Positions 10,531 through 21,649 of a DNA stretch of 64,000 nt are shown piece after piece. Position 1 is the stretch's first letter. Each line of letters begins with the position of its first letter. The DNA comes from Umbilicaria muhlenbergii (lineage: Eukaryota; Ascomycota; Lecanoromycetes; Umbilicariales; Umbilicariaceae): NCBI GenBank assembly GCA_000611775.1, contig KK106982.1:1116001-1180000 (forward strand), read 5' to 3'. A program made the position numbers and the translations under genes. A model generated the notes under the pieces. It ran no database searches. It saw only the letters and a list, made by a program, of their open reading frames with translations, and had not been told where the DNA came from.

Positions 10531-12635
10531 ATGTTGCTATATGCTTTGTCGTTCGCTCTCTTGTTCTCCACAGCTGTCGCCGTCAAGCCTACAGCATTCT
10601 CGATACCTGTAAGGACAGATTTTCTTGGAGATGATGGGAACTGGAGTCCCGTCTCTATTAGGGTTGGGAGTCCGCCGCAGTGGGTAGATGTCCTCGTCAG
10701 CACTGCCAGTGAGGAGACATGGGTTGTGGGACCTGGGGGATGCGATGGCACTGTCATATGCCAGACCAAACGTGGTGGTCTATTTCGAAGAAATGAATCA
10801 AGCACCTGGAACGATCAGGGTTACTACAATCTCGGTCTTGACCCGCAACTGGGGTTCAGCGGGAACGGCGATTACGGACTCGATACTATCTCTCTTAACG
10901 ATCAAATATCTGTTCCGTCACAGATCATCGGTGTCATCAACAGCACAGACTACTGGAATGGGTTCCTTGGTCTAGGTGAGTGGCCATTAACCATTCGTTT
11001 GATGAGACCACCAGAGCTAATCTATTGCCTGAAGGTGTGAAGCCTACAAATTTCACCACTGTAAATCAATTGACGTTCTTGAGCAGCATGGTCGAAAACC
11101 AAAGTCTTATTCCGAGTCATAGTTATGGATACACCGCTGGAGCTTACTACCGTCAGAAAAACGTGCCATCCTCGCTCACAGTAGGAGGCTATGACCAGAA
11201 TCGATTTATACCGCATAACATAAGCTTCGAATTGAATCCCAATCAAAATCCCATGGTAGCGCTGAACTCAATAGCCGTGACAGCAAATCCGCTGCCCGCT
11301 TCAAATATGAGCACTGGCTGGGCTACCAATCCGCTCCCTATATTCGCATCATTTGGTACAGCAGATGTTGGCCTCTACATCATTGACTCTTCGACGCCAT
11401 ATCTATGGCTTCCTGAAACAATATGCGAGCAGTTCGAGAGCGCTCTCGGCCTCACGTATGACGATGAACTCGAGTTGTACACTTTCGGTCCCAACGCTAC
11501 TCAGCATGACGTCCTGGTGAATTGGAACATGACCTTCAAGTTCATCCTCGCAGACCTACCAGGATCAACCAAAACAGTGACAATATCTCTTCCCTATGCT
11601 GCGTTTGACCTGCAGCTTTCCTATCCATTTCTCGGGCTCAATGCAACCGCATCGTCTCCGGCGACCAATTATTTTCCTCTTCGCAAAGCCGCAAATGCCA
11701 CGCAATATACCATCGGACGCGCTTTTCTGCAGGAAAGCTACCTTAAGGTAGACTACGAAAGGAACAATTTCTCCATCCACCAAGCAGTTTTTGACAGCAA
11801 CGCTCTTAACAATGTCAACCTTGTGGATATCTCTCGGCCACGAAACAGCACATTCACTGGCCCATTACTTGAAGGAAGCAAGGTGGGCAAAGGGGCTCTT
11901 ATTGGGGGTGTCGTCGGTGCGGTATCTCTAGGTCTTGCCGTTTTAGCTTTCTGTGTTTTCTATCTTCGCCGGCGGAGGTTCCGCATGGCTGGTCAATATC
12001 TTGATGATAAGAACGGAGCTAAAAGACGGGGGAAATTCTTGAAGAAAAAGGATCATCTTATCGAGGTTGTAGGGTCTACACAATTCCCTACAGAATTTCC
12101 CACCGACCGAGAGATTGTCGAATTACCTGGGGCCCCGCCCACTGAATTGGAAGGCAGCCCTGTGAATGCCTCGGTCTATAGAGCAGCATACCACAAGTTC
12201 AGTAACGAGTTGCCGACCGGCATGAGTCACATCGGAAAGGAGCCGGTGGAGCTTGAAACTCGAAGGAGTCCAGCGCGGTTGTTTGAGCTGGACTATACTC
12301 CAGCGAACAGTACACCTTCGCCCCCAGGGTACTCTCCTGAAGGGCTAGGACCGCAAGGTACCGTCAGCAGTAGAGGGATGAGTACGGTGTCAAGTCAATT
12401 ATCCTCGCCAAGGCCTAGTCCTCTGACGCCGGATAAGAAAGTTTCACCCACGGCCATGACCGCTAGGATGGATGGACGGGTTTACAGGAACGATAGTCGA
12501 AGCAGGAGGTGGGTGGGGCAAGGCGCCGATGTTCACAAGAGTCCAACAGAGTCGACATATCTCGTGGACAGCGCAGAGCCGGGAAGATTCCAAGAAGGTA
12601 CACAAACAAAGTCTCGGCGATTTAGCTGGGAATAA
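10531..12635 (+). CDS. Membrane-anchored aspartic-protease-like protein (peptidase A1 fold), probably inactive
   Basis: Exons 10531-10975 and 11017-12635 give a protein of 687 residues. The start is the ATG opening a clean signal peptide (MLLYALSFALLFSTAVAV). The 41-nt intron has a perfect GTGAGT donor and a GAG acceptor; joining restores LGLANLLPEGVKP. Residues about 25-430 follow the pepsin fold (GSPPQWVDVLVSTASEETWV at the first active-site loop; SYGYTAGAYYR and SLTVGGYD are family landmarks). The first catalytic triad reads STA where DTG is expected; the second reads DSS (YIIDSSTPYLWLP). With one catalytic Asp lost, proteolysis is unlikely. Many N-glycosylation sequons occur. One membrane span (GALIGGVVGAVSLGLAVLAF) near residue 455 is followed by RRRR and a 220-residue Ser/Pro-rich cytoplasmic tail. 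It could be a cell-surface sensor or ligand-binding relative of yapsins. Confidence 0.8.
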
Positions 12636-13093
12636 TGATAGGGATAAATGGGTGCTACTATTAAGTGGTTAATTTATTTAGAGATAGATTGGTGATCCTC
12701 AGCAGAAAACCAACAGCATTGATCCGTAAAATCAAAAGGTGGGGATCCAATGATTCAGCTTGTAGCATCGGCGCATTTGATCCTTGTTAAGGCTTGATTA
12801 TCACTGTAGTAATATCGGAGGCCTCTCTGTCTGTGTTTTGATCCTTCCGCCTGGCTCGGCAAGGATGTACGAGTAGACTGACGGCAGAAAACCCCCGTAC
12901 AGCCCGATAACCTCTCACTTGGCGTCATTGCGAAACCGCAACCACACTTCGTGGTCAAATGGCCCGATAAGCAGGACATACCTTAAGGTCATCGAAGAGT
13001 ACGGTAACTTGCTGTCGCGATGTTACCACGATGAAATACGAGATGCAAATACCTCCAACCTAGCGGTATAACACAAAGCTTCTATCTCCGGAA
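12636..13093. other. Intergenic
   Basis: Spacer between the protease-like gene and the Asi-like gene, both on the plus strand. No gene or clear signal is seen. Confidence 0.6.
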
Positions 13094-16000
13094 ATGTCAT
13101 CCACAAGCAGCGTACTGTCCGGGCTTGCCCCCCAAGCCTCTGTTAACTCATCATCCGGGGCTCTCTTCACTTCGGCTTTCGGTCGTATCAAAGCCTCTGC
13201 GCCGAATGTGACCTCCTACATGAGTCCCACCCCAATGGATCTGCTCCTGGCAGTACCTCGCATGGTGGCTCGTGGAGCCTCTTTTGCCTTCATCACCGTC
13301 CCAGAACATATCGATAACATGCTTGGAATAAGGCCTGGAGGGAGCGTTATAGCAGAAGCTACAGGACAAGGGGCACAGAACATAGCATCCGCAGCAATCT
13401 CTGGCGCACAAGGCACTGCGGCGGCCGCGACGGCGGCCGCTGCACCAATCGAGGGTACAGAAGGCGGAATGCTAAGTCAAGTGCTTAGTTTTCAGCACCT
13501 GCGCAACTTCGGGGGGGTCTTCAGCTACCTGACCAGTAAATGGGCACTAAGTTGTTTCACGGTTGTCTGTGCTCTCCATCTACATGGCTTGTTCAACCTC
13601 AGAAAGGCTGACATAGCGTACATAGGCCATCATACTAAACCGCACTCACATCTATGCCTCAGCCCGTCGCCACATCACCCTCAACTTTTCGTTACGGTTG
13701 GCTCTCCGAATAGTCCCCCTTCTTCTCTTTCTTTGGCAAACGCTATCGTTCCTGCAAGCGATGCGCTGTCAGACATCACCAAACTATTCAGTGATGAGAT
13801 ACGGAAAGCCCGGGAAACGCTTGACGCTAGATTTCGCAGGTGATGGAGGTCCTCTGTATCATTTGAGCTCAAGCCTTCTCTTCTGGCAGAATGCTCAAGA
13901 GTCGTGTCTAGCAGTCAGCATGATAACCAGTACGCCTGGTCTCGAAGCCCAATCCCGTCGCGGATCGTTCTCCCTACTCTGGCCGCTCTTCCAATCCCTG
14001 TGCGTAGGCCAATTCATCGAGACGTTATCCTGTGCTGTTCAGGGGCGCGCCGTGATGACAGAAACAGGGATGTCGATCTTTGAACATTCCCTTGCATTTG
14101 CGGAGGCAGAGGCAATGGTTGGTAACTCTTTTGGCTTTGGGCCATTTGGATTTGCAAAAATGAAGCCTGCCAGAGAGATCCCTGGCGGTGACAGAGCGTC
14201 TGATACGTACACAGCTGTATCGAAGAGTCTTCTCTTCGACCACTTTAACACACCTCCGGAAGTGCTACTGATGGGGCTTATCTCTTGTCTAAACAACCTT
14301 ACCTCTCACATCCTGGCCGTATTCGGTGCGCAAGGAAGGTTTCGATTGATAAACACCGGAATCTGGGGCTTGTGTTTCATGGGCTCTTTCGTCTGGGGGT
14401 TCTTCAGCTTCTCGCCCGGGGGCCCCCTAGATGCGCGTATATTACGGTTCCCTACGGTCTGCATCGTTGGCTTCATTCCCCATATTTTACTTCTTCTCGG
14501 AATCTGTATAAGTGCCACCATATATCTACTGGCGTTGATACTCTCGACCCTTTCCCCTCCATCGACTATGCCTCCCCCTCGGTCATGGAGAGAGAGGTTC
14601 AGAATGGCGCACGAAAATTTGCAGGCGAATGGTCAGCTTTCTACGATAAGGATCAGCAGGCACGAGGACTTTTACACCGCACTGCTAAAAGTTGGTTTCA
14701 CAGTGCTAACAGCTGCGAGCGAGGCCGTTTACCTCCATGAAGGACGCAAAATCGGCGTCGGTCGATGGACATGGCTAGAGGATGAGAGGATGAAGGAGAT
14801 TGAGCAGTCACGGGGCTCTCCAAGCGATTGGCGTAGTGCTATTCCACAAGATGTTATGGATGGACCAGACGCCATCGCGAATTGGGCAATGCTTGCTGAG
14901 GAACAGGAACCGCAGACCTTTCTCGCCCCGAGAAAATGGAAAACGGGTTATGCTCGAGAAAGAACCACGAAGATCCTTAAAGGAAGTCAAAGTACGCCAA
15001 GGACTGGAACGGATGGCGTAGGAGCCTTGCAAAGAGGAAACCGATATTACATGGCTTGGGAGTTTTTCGCAGGAATTTTCTGGCTTATCACAGGCTGGCT
15101 CGCGTTGGGCTTGATGAAGATACTCAACAAAACTGGAATAACCAGACGGCCAGCATGGTTGAGAAAACTAGACAACAACGCAAGAAATGACAAAAGAGGA
15201 CACGGAGTAAACCCTGAACCTTCATCTCCCGTCCTGGACTTCTGGGTCTTATCTGAGGATGGGAAGTTGTCCCTGCCGAACAACAATGACGTAGACGTCG
15301 AAGCAGAAACTAAGAAGAGGCTTCAAATCGCCGCAGAAGCCTGGGGCAGAGATGAAGAGAGCAAACTCGACTCTAACCTCTACGATTGGTTCAAGTATGG
15401 CGGATGGTGGGGAGAAAGGGATGATAGTGGAGACTATGAAGCATCCGAGAAAGATAATGATACCACGAGCGTCGTCTCCATGTCCACAAACGCCAATGAC
15501 ACTGACTGGGAGTCGGACGACAGTGGGGACGGTAGAAGAACACCCACCCAACGAGAACCGTACCCTAGCAGCGAAGACGACAGTCCTTTTGTTGACTGCA
15601 CCCTCGATGCATCGCAACTCGCACGGCTTCTCGATCCCCGAGACCCAGAACAGCGACATGAAGCGAAAATCCTCGCACATCATCTCGCCAGCGACCGGCC
15701 ACTGACACGAGCGCAGTTCCAGCATGCTCAGAACTTCGAGAGAGCGCACGTGCTTACATCCACACGCTACCGCCCTGCAGGTTTCACGGTCTCCTCCCCA
15801 AGCGGCAAACTGACTCCCAACGAAGAAGCAGAACTGCTCGAGCACCTCATCATATCCCGCCGGGCGCACCACGCCGCCACCGCGGCTGCCAATGCGAGTG
15901 ACCCCGCATCGACGTGGAGGGAGGGCGCTGAAGGACTGGGGGCTGGGGGGCCACAGTGTGTGGTCTGCCAATCCGAGCCCCGGACCATCTTGGCCTGGCC

Positions 16001-16118
16001 GTGCAGATGTCTTAGTATTTGTGAGGAGTGCCGAGTCAGTCTCGCAATGAACAATTTCGGGACGTGCGTTTGTTGCCGGCAGGAGGTCATGGGTTTTTCG
16101 AGGTTGTATGTGCCTTGA
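13094..16118 (+). CDS. Asi1/Asi3-like inner-nuclear-membrane RING ubiquitin ligase
   Basis: Exons 13094-13564 and 13626-16118 (61-nt intron) give 987 residues. The join restores a continuous hydrophobic helix (KWALSCFTV|AIILNRTHIY). After an N-terminal low-complexity part with an alanine run come several membrane segments, including RIVPLLLFLWQTLSFLQAM, the span ending GLCFMGSFVWGFFSF, and VCIVGFIPHILLLLGICIS. Then follow a YYMAWEFFAGIFWLITGWLA span, a long acidic nucleoplasmic region and, at the extreme C-terminus, a RING of the Cys-rich MUL1/IAP type (CVVCQSEPRTILAWPCRC, then CEECR and CVCCR). In yeast, Asi1-Asi3 degrade mislocalised membrane proteins and latent Stp1/Stp2 at the inner nuclear membrane. 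The polytopic layout with a terminal RING fits that family; exact substrates are unknown. Confidence 0.75.
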
Positions 16119-16994
16119 GGATGGGAGGCAGAGGGCTTTCGTTGGGGGAGGGTTAGAGGGTTTATTAGGAGTGCGAATTGCATAGCGTCGGTTTAGCATG
16201 ATGGGATCCGGCCTTTTTGGGAGGTCCTCTTGTTATTACCGTATCGGGCGTTCGCCATAGTAGTTTATAGAGGTACAGTCGATTCTTTGTAGCAATAAAT
16301 ACTTCGCAGTGTTATAGGCGTCACACAGGCATTCCACAGCTGAGGGGCCCTTTGACTATCTCATTACCTCGTAAACAATCAAATGCGATTTTGGAGGGAA
16401 AGCCATGCGAGGTGCAAATATTCCATTCGACTGTCCAGATCTTATAATACATCCAATCACAGTCTCTTATTCTTGATCTACTGCTGAGGGTACGGACGAC
16501 CCTTAGGTTGACGTTCTTGCCCTGTTGCGCCTAGCTAGGCCCGGCCCGCGGAGTGGATCCGATATCATGTCTTCTTATCTCCACAACCTCTCCCGCAAAC
16601 CACGTCCGAGACCAGGATGCTATATCCTATCGACGAGCTGCTACCAGACCGCACAGTGCGACATTTCATTGCCATGGGCTATCTCTTCAAGCCCAAGACA
16701 CTCTGCCGTACACCCCGCTGCCGACCAATGGCACTGTGGAGCGCAATGGATGGGAGAGGGGCTCCTCCACTGTTTTCTCGAATAGAACCCTAGATCTCCG
16801 CTGAGGTCACATGCGAAATGGTAAGATTACGACGTCTGACCGGATCACGGCATTCGCACCTGTACAATGTTTGCTTTTGTGTCCTTTGAATTTCTTGTAC
16901 TCTACTTAAGGAGCCTGGCCGTCCTTGTGCCCTCCATTCCACCCTATATGTGCTACCATCCCCCGGAGGCAGATAAAGACCACACCTATCGACA
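16119..16994. other. Intergenic, promoter side of the flavin monooxygenase
   Basis: 876-bp spacer. Short overlapping frames at 16525-16804 look random. No gene is called. Confidence 0.55.
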
Positions 16995-18389
16995 ATGGCC
17001 TCCGAATTCAAGAAGCACTCCGTCATCATCGTCGGCGCCGGTCCCGTCGGTCTTCTCACCGCTCTCCGCCTTGGCCGCGCAGACATTTCAACCCTTGTTC
17101 TCGAGTCCCATCCCTCCTTACTGCGGACTACGCGCGCCTGCGTCTACATGCCCGTCATCAACCCCGTCCTGCGAAAACTCGGCATCTACTCTACTGTCGC
17201 AGCGCAGGGCTTTCTAAATCACCAGGGCGTCATATGGCGCAACATTCGGGGTGAGGCGCTGGCGCAGATGCGGCTAGGTGGGGAAAGTGACAACGAAGAA
17301 AAGGGGAAGGGAGGGGGAGAGGTAGAGTACGATGGCGTGTTATTGCTCGGACAGGCCGAGATGAACGATATCATCCTCGCCGAATTGGAGAAATGCCCCA
17401 GTGTAGAAATCAAGTTCGGCATGGGGTGCGTGGGGATTGAAAACTTGCCTGGCGCCGAAACGATTAAAGTAATGGCGCACGACCGCCGCACGGGTGAGGA
17501 TCTGATCTTTGGGGCCTCCTACCTCCTCGGCACCGACGGGGCGAATTCCACCGTCAGACGTATTTCATGCATTCCCTTCGAGGGCTTCACGTGGCAGGAA
17601 TGGAAGATGATCGGTACGGACGTGCTGTATGACTTCCCCAAAGAGCAGGGTTTCACGCCTATGAATTTCTGCGTGGATCCGGAGGATTGGGCCGTCATTG
17701 TCTATACTGGCCAAGACTCCGAGTCGGGGGATCCCCTGTGGCGGGTTGCTTATGGCGAAGATCCGAATTTGCCGGGTTCTAAAGAGGAGATTATGGAGAG
17801 GGCGCATGAGAGGGTTGCGAGATATACCAAGGGCGTCAAGGACTTTAAGATCATCAGAGCGGAGCCTTATTCAATGCATCAGAGATGTGCGGCGCAAGCG
17901 CGGAAAGGGAGAGTCTTGCTTGCGGGAGATGCGTTGCATGTGAGTCATTGTTCCTCTTCCTCCCATAAAAATCCAGGATTGATTGTACTCTAGTCCAACA
18001 ACCCAATTGGCGGCCTTGGCCTCACAGGCGGCATCCTCGACGCATTCTCCTACGGCAACGCCCTCACCCGCGTCCTAGCGGACAACGAACCCGACTCCTT
18101 ACTCACCGAATGTGCGACCTCGAGACGAGACGCTTGGCTTAAAGCGACGAATCCGACGTCGACCATAAACCTGAAGCGGATCACGTCGGACAAGGAAGAG
18201 GATGTGAAGGCGCGAGAGGAGTTCTTTGCGAAATTGAATACGGATCCGGGCTTTGCGAAGAGGGTGAGGGATGGGATGAATTTGATGATGTTGGAGTCGT
18301 TTGAGAAGGAGGGGGGGGGTAAGGGGGAGAGGAGGGATAGTGGGGTTGATGTTCTGACGGAGAAGATGGGGGCTGTTGTGGTGAAATAG
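16995..18389 (+). CDS. FAD-dependent monooxygenase (PheA/TfdB-type, PF01494 family)
   Basis: Exons 16995-17939 and 17994-18389 give 446 residues. The protein opens with a Rossmann dinucleotide-binding motif (VIIVGAGPVGLLTALRLGR, about residues 10-28) ending in a Glu for ribose binding. A central DG motif is seen in LLGTDGANSTVRR. The C-terminal FAD-phosphate motif is GRVLLAGDALH, completed across the 54-nt intron by SNNPIGGLGLTGGILDA. Such enzymes hydroxylate aromatic or polyketide substrates with NAD(P)H and O2. It is shorter than the 550-650 residues of phenol hydroxylases because the C-terminal thioredoxin-like domain is absent. No biosynthetic cluster genes flank it, so it may be a stand-alone detoxification or catabolic enzyme. 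The substrate is unknown. Confidence 0.88.
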
Positions 18390-18731
18390 GGAGGGTTTTG
18401 GAAAAAGTGATATTGGAAAGTAACATCGGGCAGGCTATCCAGGATAAATGGCTGTTTAAGTTTGGAGATTGGGGACCTCCTGGAGGATTTATGACGAAAA
18501 CGACATTGTGAAAAGAACCAGTGTGTGCAGATGTTGATAGGTGTTGAAGGTCTGAATTCTGCATTCCCAGAAATGCCGATTACCACTTTCCTTATTAATG
18601 TGCTGCCGAGGGTCCCCTCAATCTATATCCTTTCAGGAGTGTCAACTGTCTTGAAGACTTAGTGCGTCTGACATCCAATTGAGTAGACGTGACGCTGGAC
18701 AACAACGAAGCGCCAGCTAGATTACTTCGGC
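18390..18731. other. Intergenic between convergent genes
   Basis: Common 3' region of the monooxygenase and the WD40 gene. Nothing is seen. Confidence 0.6.
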
Positions 18732-20322
18732 TCACAGCGCCCATACCTTTAAGCTATTATCACCCTGACCTCCCATCTCGGAGCCTGAAGACTCTAAGAC
18801 AGAAGAGGCAGAAGAAGATGACTCATCCCCGCTCTCATTCCCAGACTCACTCCCCTCCGCAACGCCAGCCTTCCTCCGTCTCTGCCCCGAACACGTCGCA
18901 AGAACCGTGCCCGATGGATGCAGAACCGCCGACGAAACCACATCTGCCATTTCCCAAACAATCAGCAGCAGCCCATAGATATCCACGTAACAAACCACTC
19001 ACCCTCATGCGCCTTAAAAACCCAACACTCCCCCACGGCCCCCTCCCTCTCCCCGACCCCCTCCCAAACCCTCACCACCCCATCCGTCCCCCCAGCCCAG
19101 ACCTCCCGGCCCCACACCTCGACCCCCATCCTCTGCTGCGTCCTCGCTTTCCTCCCCCTCAGCCACCCGATCCGCCGTCCCAGCACCCGAATGTCAAACA
19201 CCAAGACCCCATTACTCATCCGCTCGGCTACGTACAAGTACCGCCCGCACGAACTCCACACCGTTTGCGTGATGCCGCCGCCTGTGTACCCCTCTTCCTC
19301 GGCGCCATCATCAACCCCGTCATTCTTCGTATTGTCCTCCGCAGCGGCAGCGATCGAGAACACCGCCACCGTACCCCCCCGCCCATACCCGTCGTACAAC
19401 CCGACCCACCGCCCGAACGTCCCCGCCGCCAGTACGCCTTCGGACGCACTCATCCCCATCGCGCTCACGCACCCCTTCATGCCCACCCCGCCGCCCACGA
19501 CTTTCTTCCTGCGCGACGGGACAGTCGGCATGCTACTCACGGGCCCTTCGCCATTGCGGTTGAGATCGAAGACGCTGACCGTGCTGTTGGTGCCGGCGAA
19601 GAAGGCGGTGGTGCTTGCGCCCTCCACTTGCTCGTTGAAGGAGGGGGAGGAGGAGGAGGAAGAAGGGGCAGGCGGGAATAAAAGCGAGTACGCGGCCGTG
19701 TACGTCTCCGTTTGCGGGTGCACGAGGGGGTAGGATGCGATTATCCCCGGGGCGAGGGGCGAGAGGAGGCGGATGGGGAGGTGGGCCGGGGAGGAGAGGT
19801 AGAGGGTTGTGGGCGGGGAGGCGAGGGTGAAGGAGGGGTGGATGGCGGTGCTGTAGATGGGGGTGGGGTGCGGGTGCGTGGTGTGTGGTGCGAGGACGTG
19901 TGGGTGGGGTGGGGAGAGGAGGGAGGGGGGGCTAGCTTGGAATTGGGGGGGTTAGCAGGGTGGGATGGTAGAGGAGAGGTGGAGGGAGGGGAGGGTACAG
20001 GATGAATGCTCTTAGGGTATTGTCGGCGCTGGAGGTGAGGAGGGTGGTTCCGTTGGGGGACCTGGGTGGGGGAGGTTAGTGGGGGCGAGGGAGGGGAGAT
20101 ATCGGGGGTTTGGGGGGTGAGGTACCATTGGGCGCTTTTGAAGTAGTTGGCTTCTTCGTGCATGGGAGAAAAGCCATTGGGAGTGGTGGGAGGGGAGATG
20201 TGGTGGGTGTCATGGTTTGCTGCCTCTCGCTTTGCGGTATCTGCGATTGTGCCTCGATATAGATCACCGGTTGAGCCCACCAAGTGAGGCTGATACCGCG
20301 GAGTTGTCGTGTTTTCGTCCAT
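18732..20322 (-). CDS. WD40 protein of the WRAP53/TCAB1-Swt21 family
   Basis: Exons on the minus strand: 20322-20126, 20061-19999, 19931-19003 and 18943-18732 (466 residues; the exon sum divides by three). The joins rebuild family motifs: FKSAQW|SPNGTTLLTSSADNTLRAF for the first WD repeat and KAHEG|DVVSSAVLHPSGTVLATC for the last. Between them are recognisable blades (HPSFTLASPPTTLYLSSP; AAGTFGRWVGLYDG; WSSCGRYLYVAERMSNGVLV). Human WRAP53 brings telomerase and scaRNAs to Cajal bodies; yeast Swt21 is spliceosome-linked. In a fungus without classical Cajal bodies, an snRNP or telomerase RNA role is plausible. The coding strand is very C-rich in exon 3, so the opposite strand carries long spurious open frames. 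Confidence 0.75.
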
Positions 20323-21003
20323 GAAGCGATAAGTACCTAGATGCCGAGGAGTTTCTCAGGGCACTCCTGCCGAAACCGGGGTCATGATGTAAAGTGGCGC
20401 ACCTCTCTACTCTCTACTGCTCAAGCCTTCCACTGCCCCGAAGCTTCTTTATCATGATTGGATAAGAGACAGTTGCTTAGTATTCCCTTAATCAGACAAC
20501 GTAAGGGGAAGATGTCAAGATAAGCAATACTAAGGTAAGGGCGGGCCGTGTGATGCTAGCAGGGGGTGTTGGATGCTTCAAATGCGCCTCAGAAGGCTCC
20601 TCGGGCTCAATCGCATCATCATGGCTTGAATGTAAGGAACACCATCTCCGGCCCTTTTCCACCACTCATGTCCGCCATGGGGGCCGAGGGATGGAGACCA
20701 CCATGCTTATTGATTGCTCAGAATCCATTATCGAATTCCTTTCTGCCACACGCGCTTCGTGATGCTGAAAAAGAAATCTCATGCAGTGGGCATTCTCGCA
20801 TACTTGTGTGGATGTTCATGACGTGCCCTACCTTTTTGCGTGTGTGTGCGAGGTTGTGTCACATATAAAAGTCCAGTACCGTCTGATTCCGATGTTATCC
20901 AGCATCGCATTTGTCTTTTGCATCGATATTCCGCCCCAAACTTGCATTGTGTACGTGTTATTTACTACTTTTCTCGTACTACCGCCCACTGTAAACAGTC
21001 ACG
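20323..21003. other. Intergenic, divergent promoters
   Basis: Region between the divergently transcribed WD40 gene (minus) and the small GPI protein (plus). Short open frames at 20550-20868 have no coding character. Confidence 0.55.
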
Positions 21004-21471
21004 ATGCGCTTCTTCTTCTCGGCTTTCTTTACTCTCCTTCTTTCCACCCTCGTCCTAGCCCTCTATGCCGACGACTTGGAGGTAGCCCAGGTATCTCAAA
21101 CTATCCAAGCACATTCCGAGAAAAGGCTAATTATCGACCAGCTCGAACGACGGCAAGGAAATGCTGGGCCCCTCCAAAGTACTCTCTCGGGATCCTCCTC
21201 CTATCGGTCACCCACCTATGCGATAATGTCTTCCACTTCCTCCTCCTCCATGTCCATGACATCGAATTCTTCCTCGGTTTCCGCTACAGCCACTAGCATT
21301 GCGTCAGGATCAACAATAGGGGCAGGGGCAGGTGCTGGCGCGAAGGCGCCGAGTACTGCGGCTCAGCAGGTTGCGACCACTTCGTCCAGCAAGGGTGGCG
21401 CACCCATGGCTACAGGCCACTGGGCTGCGGCCGGAATCTTAGCAGTGGGTGTGGGAGGACTGATGATCTAG
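21004..21471 (+). CDS. Small secreted GPI-anchored Ser-rich protein, 155 aa
   Basis: A single-exon gene. It has a strong signal peptide (MRFFFSAFFTLLLSTLVLAL, cleavage near residue 20-22), then about 45 mixed residues containing possible dibasic processing sites (EKR, ERR). A Ser/Thr/Ala/Gly-rich stalk (residues 60-130) is likely to be O-glycosylated. A C-terminal hydrophobic tail (WAAAGILAVGVGGLMI) fits a GPI signal. There are no cysteines. Proteins of this plan are common on fungal walls and evolve fast. No specific function can be assigned. Confidence 0.7.
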   Translation: MRFFFSAFFTLLLSTLVLALYADDLEVAQVSQTIQAHSEKRLIIDQLERRQGNAGPLQSTLSGSSSYRSPTYAIMSSTSSSSMSMTSNSSSVSATATSIASGSTIGAGAGAGAKAPSTAAQQVATTSSSKGGAPMATGHWAAAGILAVGVGGLMI

Positions 21472-21649
21472 AATCATCACGCTGTGGTTGGGCGATGAAT
21501 TAGGGTCCATGAGCATAGAGGGCCGGAACCTAAGAGTTAGGATATTCGTATGTTGGCAGGTCCTTGATGTAGATGAGCCCCAGCTTTGTATTTGTATATG
21601 AGCCATATAGAAAATTAGATTGCACATATCGTGTGTTACATCTAAACTA

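Noticed and set aside
10976-11006. 31-nt intron in the protease-like gene
   Set aside because: It leaves the next exon in the wrong frame; the 41-nt intron ending at 11016 restores both frame and family sequence.
15249-16199. 316-codon minus-strand frame
   Set aside because: Antisense shadow of the Asi-like gene, whose RING and membrane spans lie in the plus frame.
18689-19733. Long open frames on the plus strand (330 and 271 codons)
   Set aside because: They are shadows of the C-rich WD40 gene on the minus strand; the products are Pro/Arg/His low-complexity with no domain, while the minus strand gives in-frame WD40 repeats.
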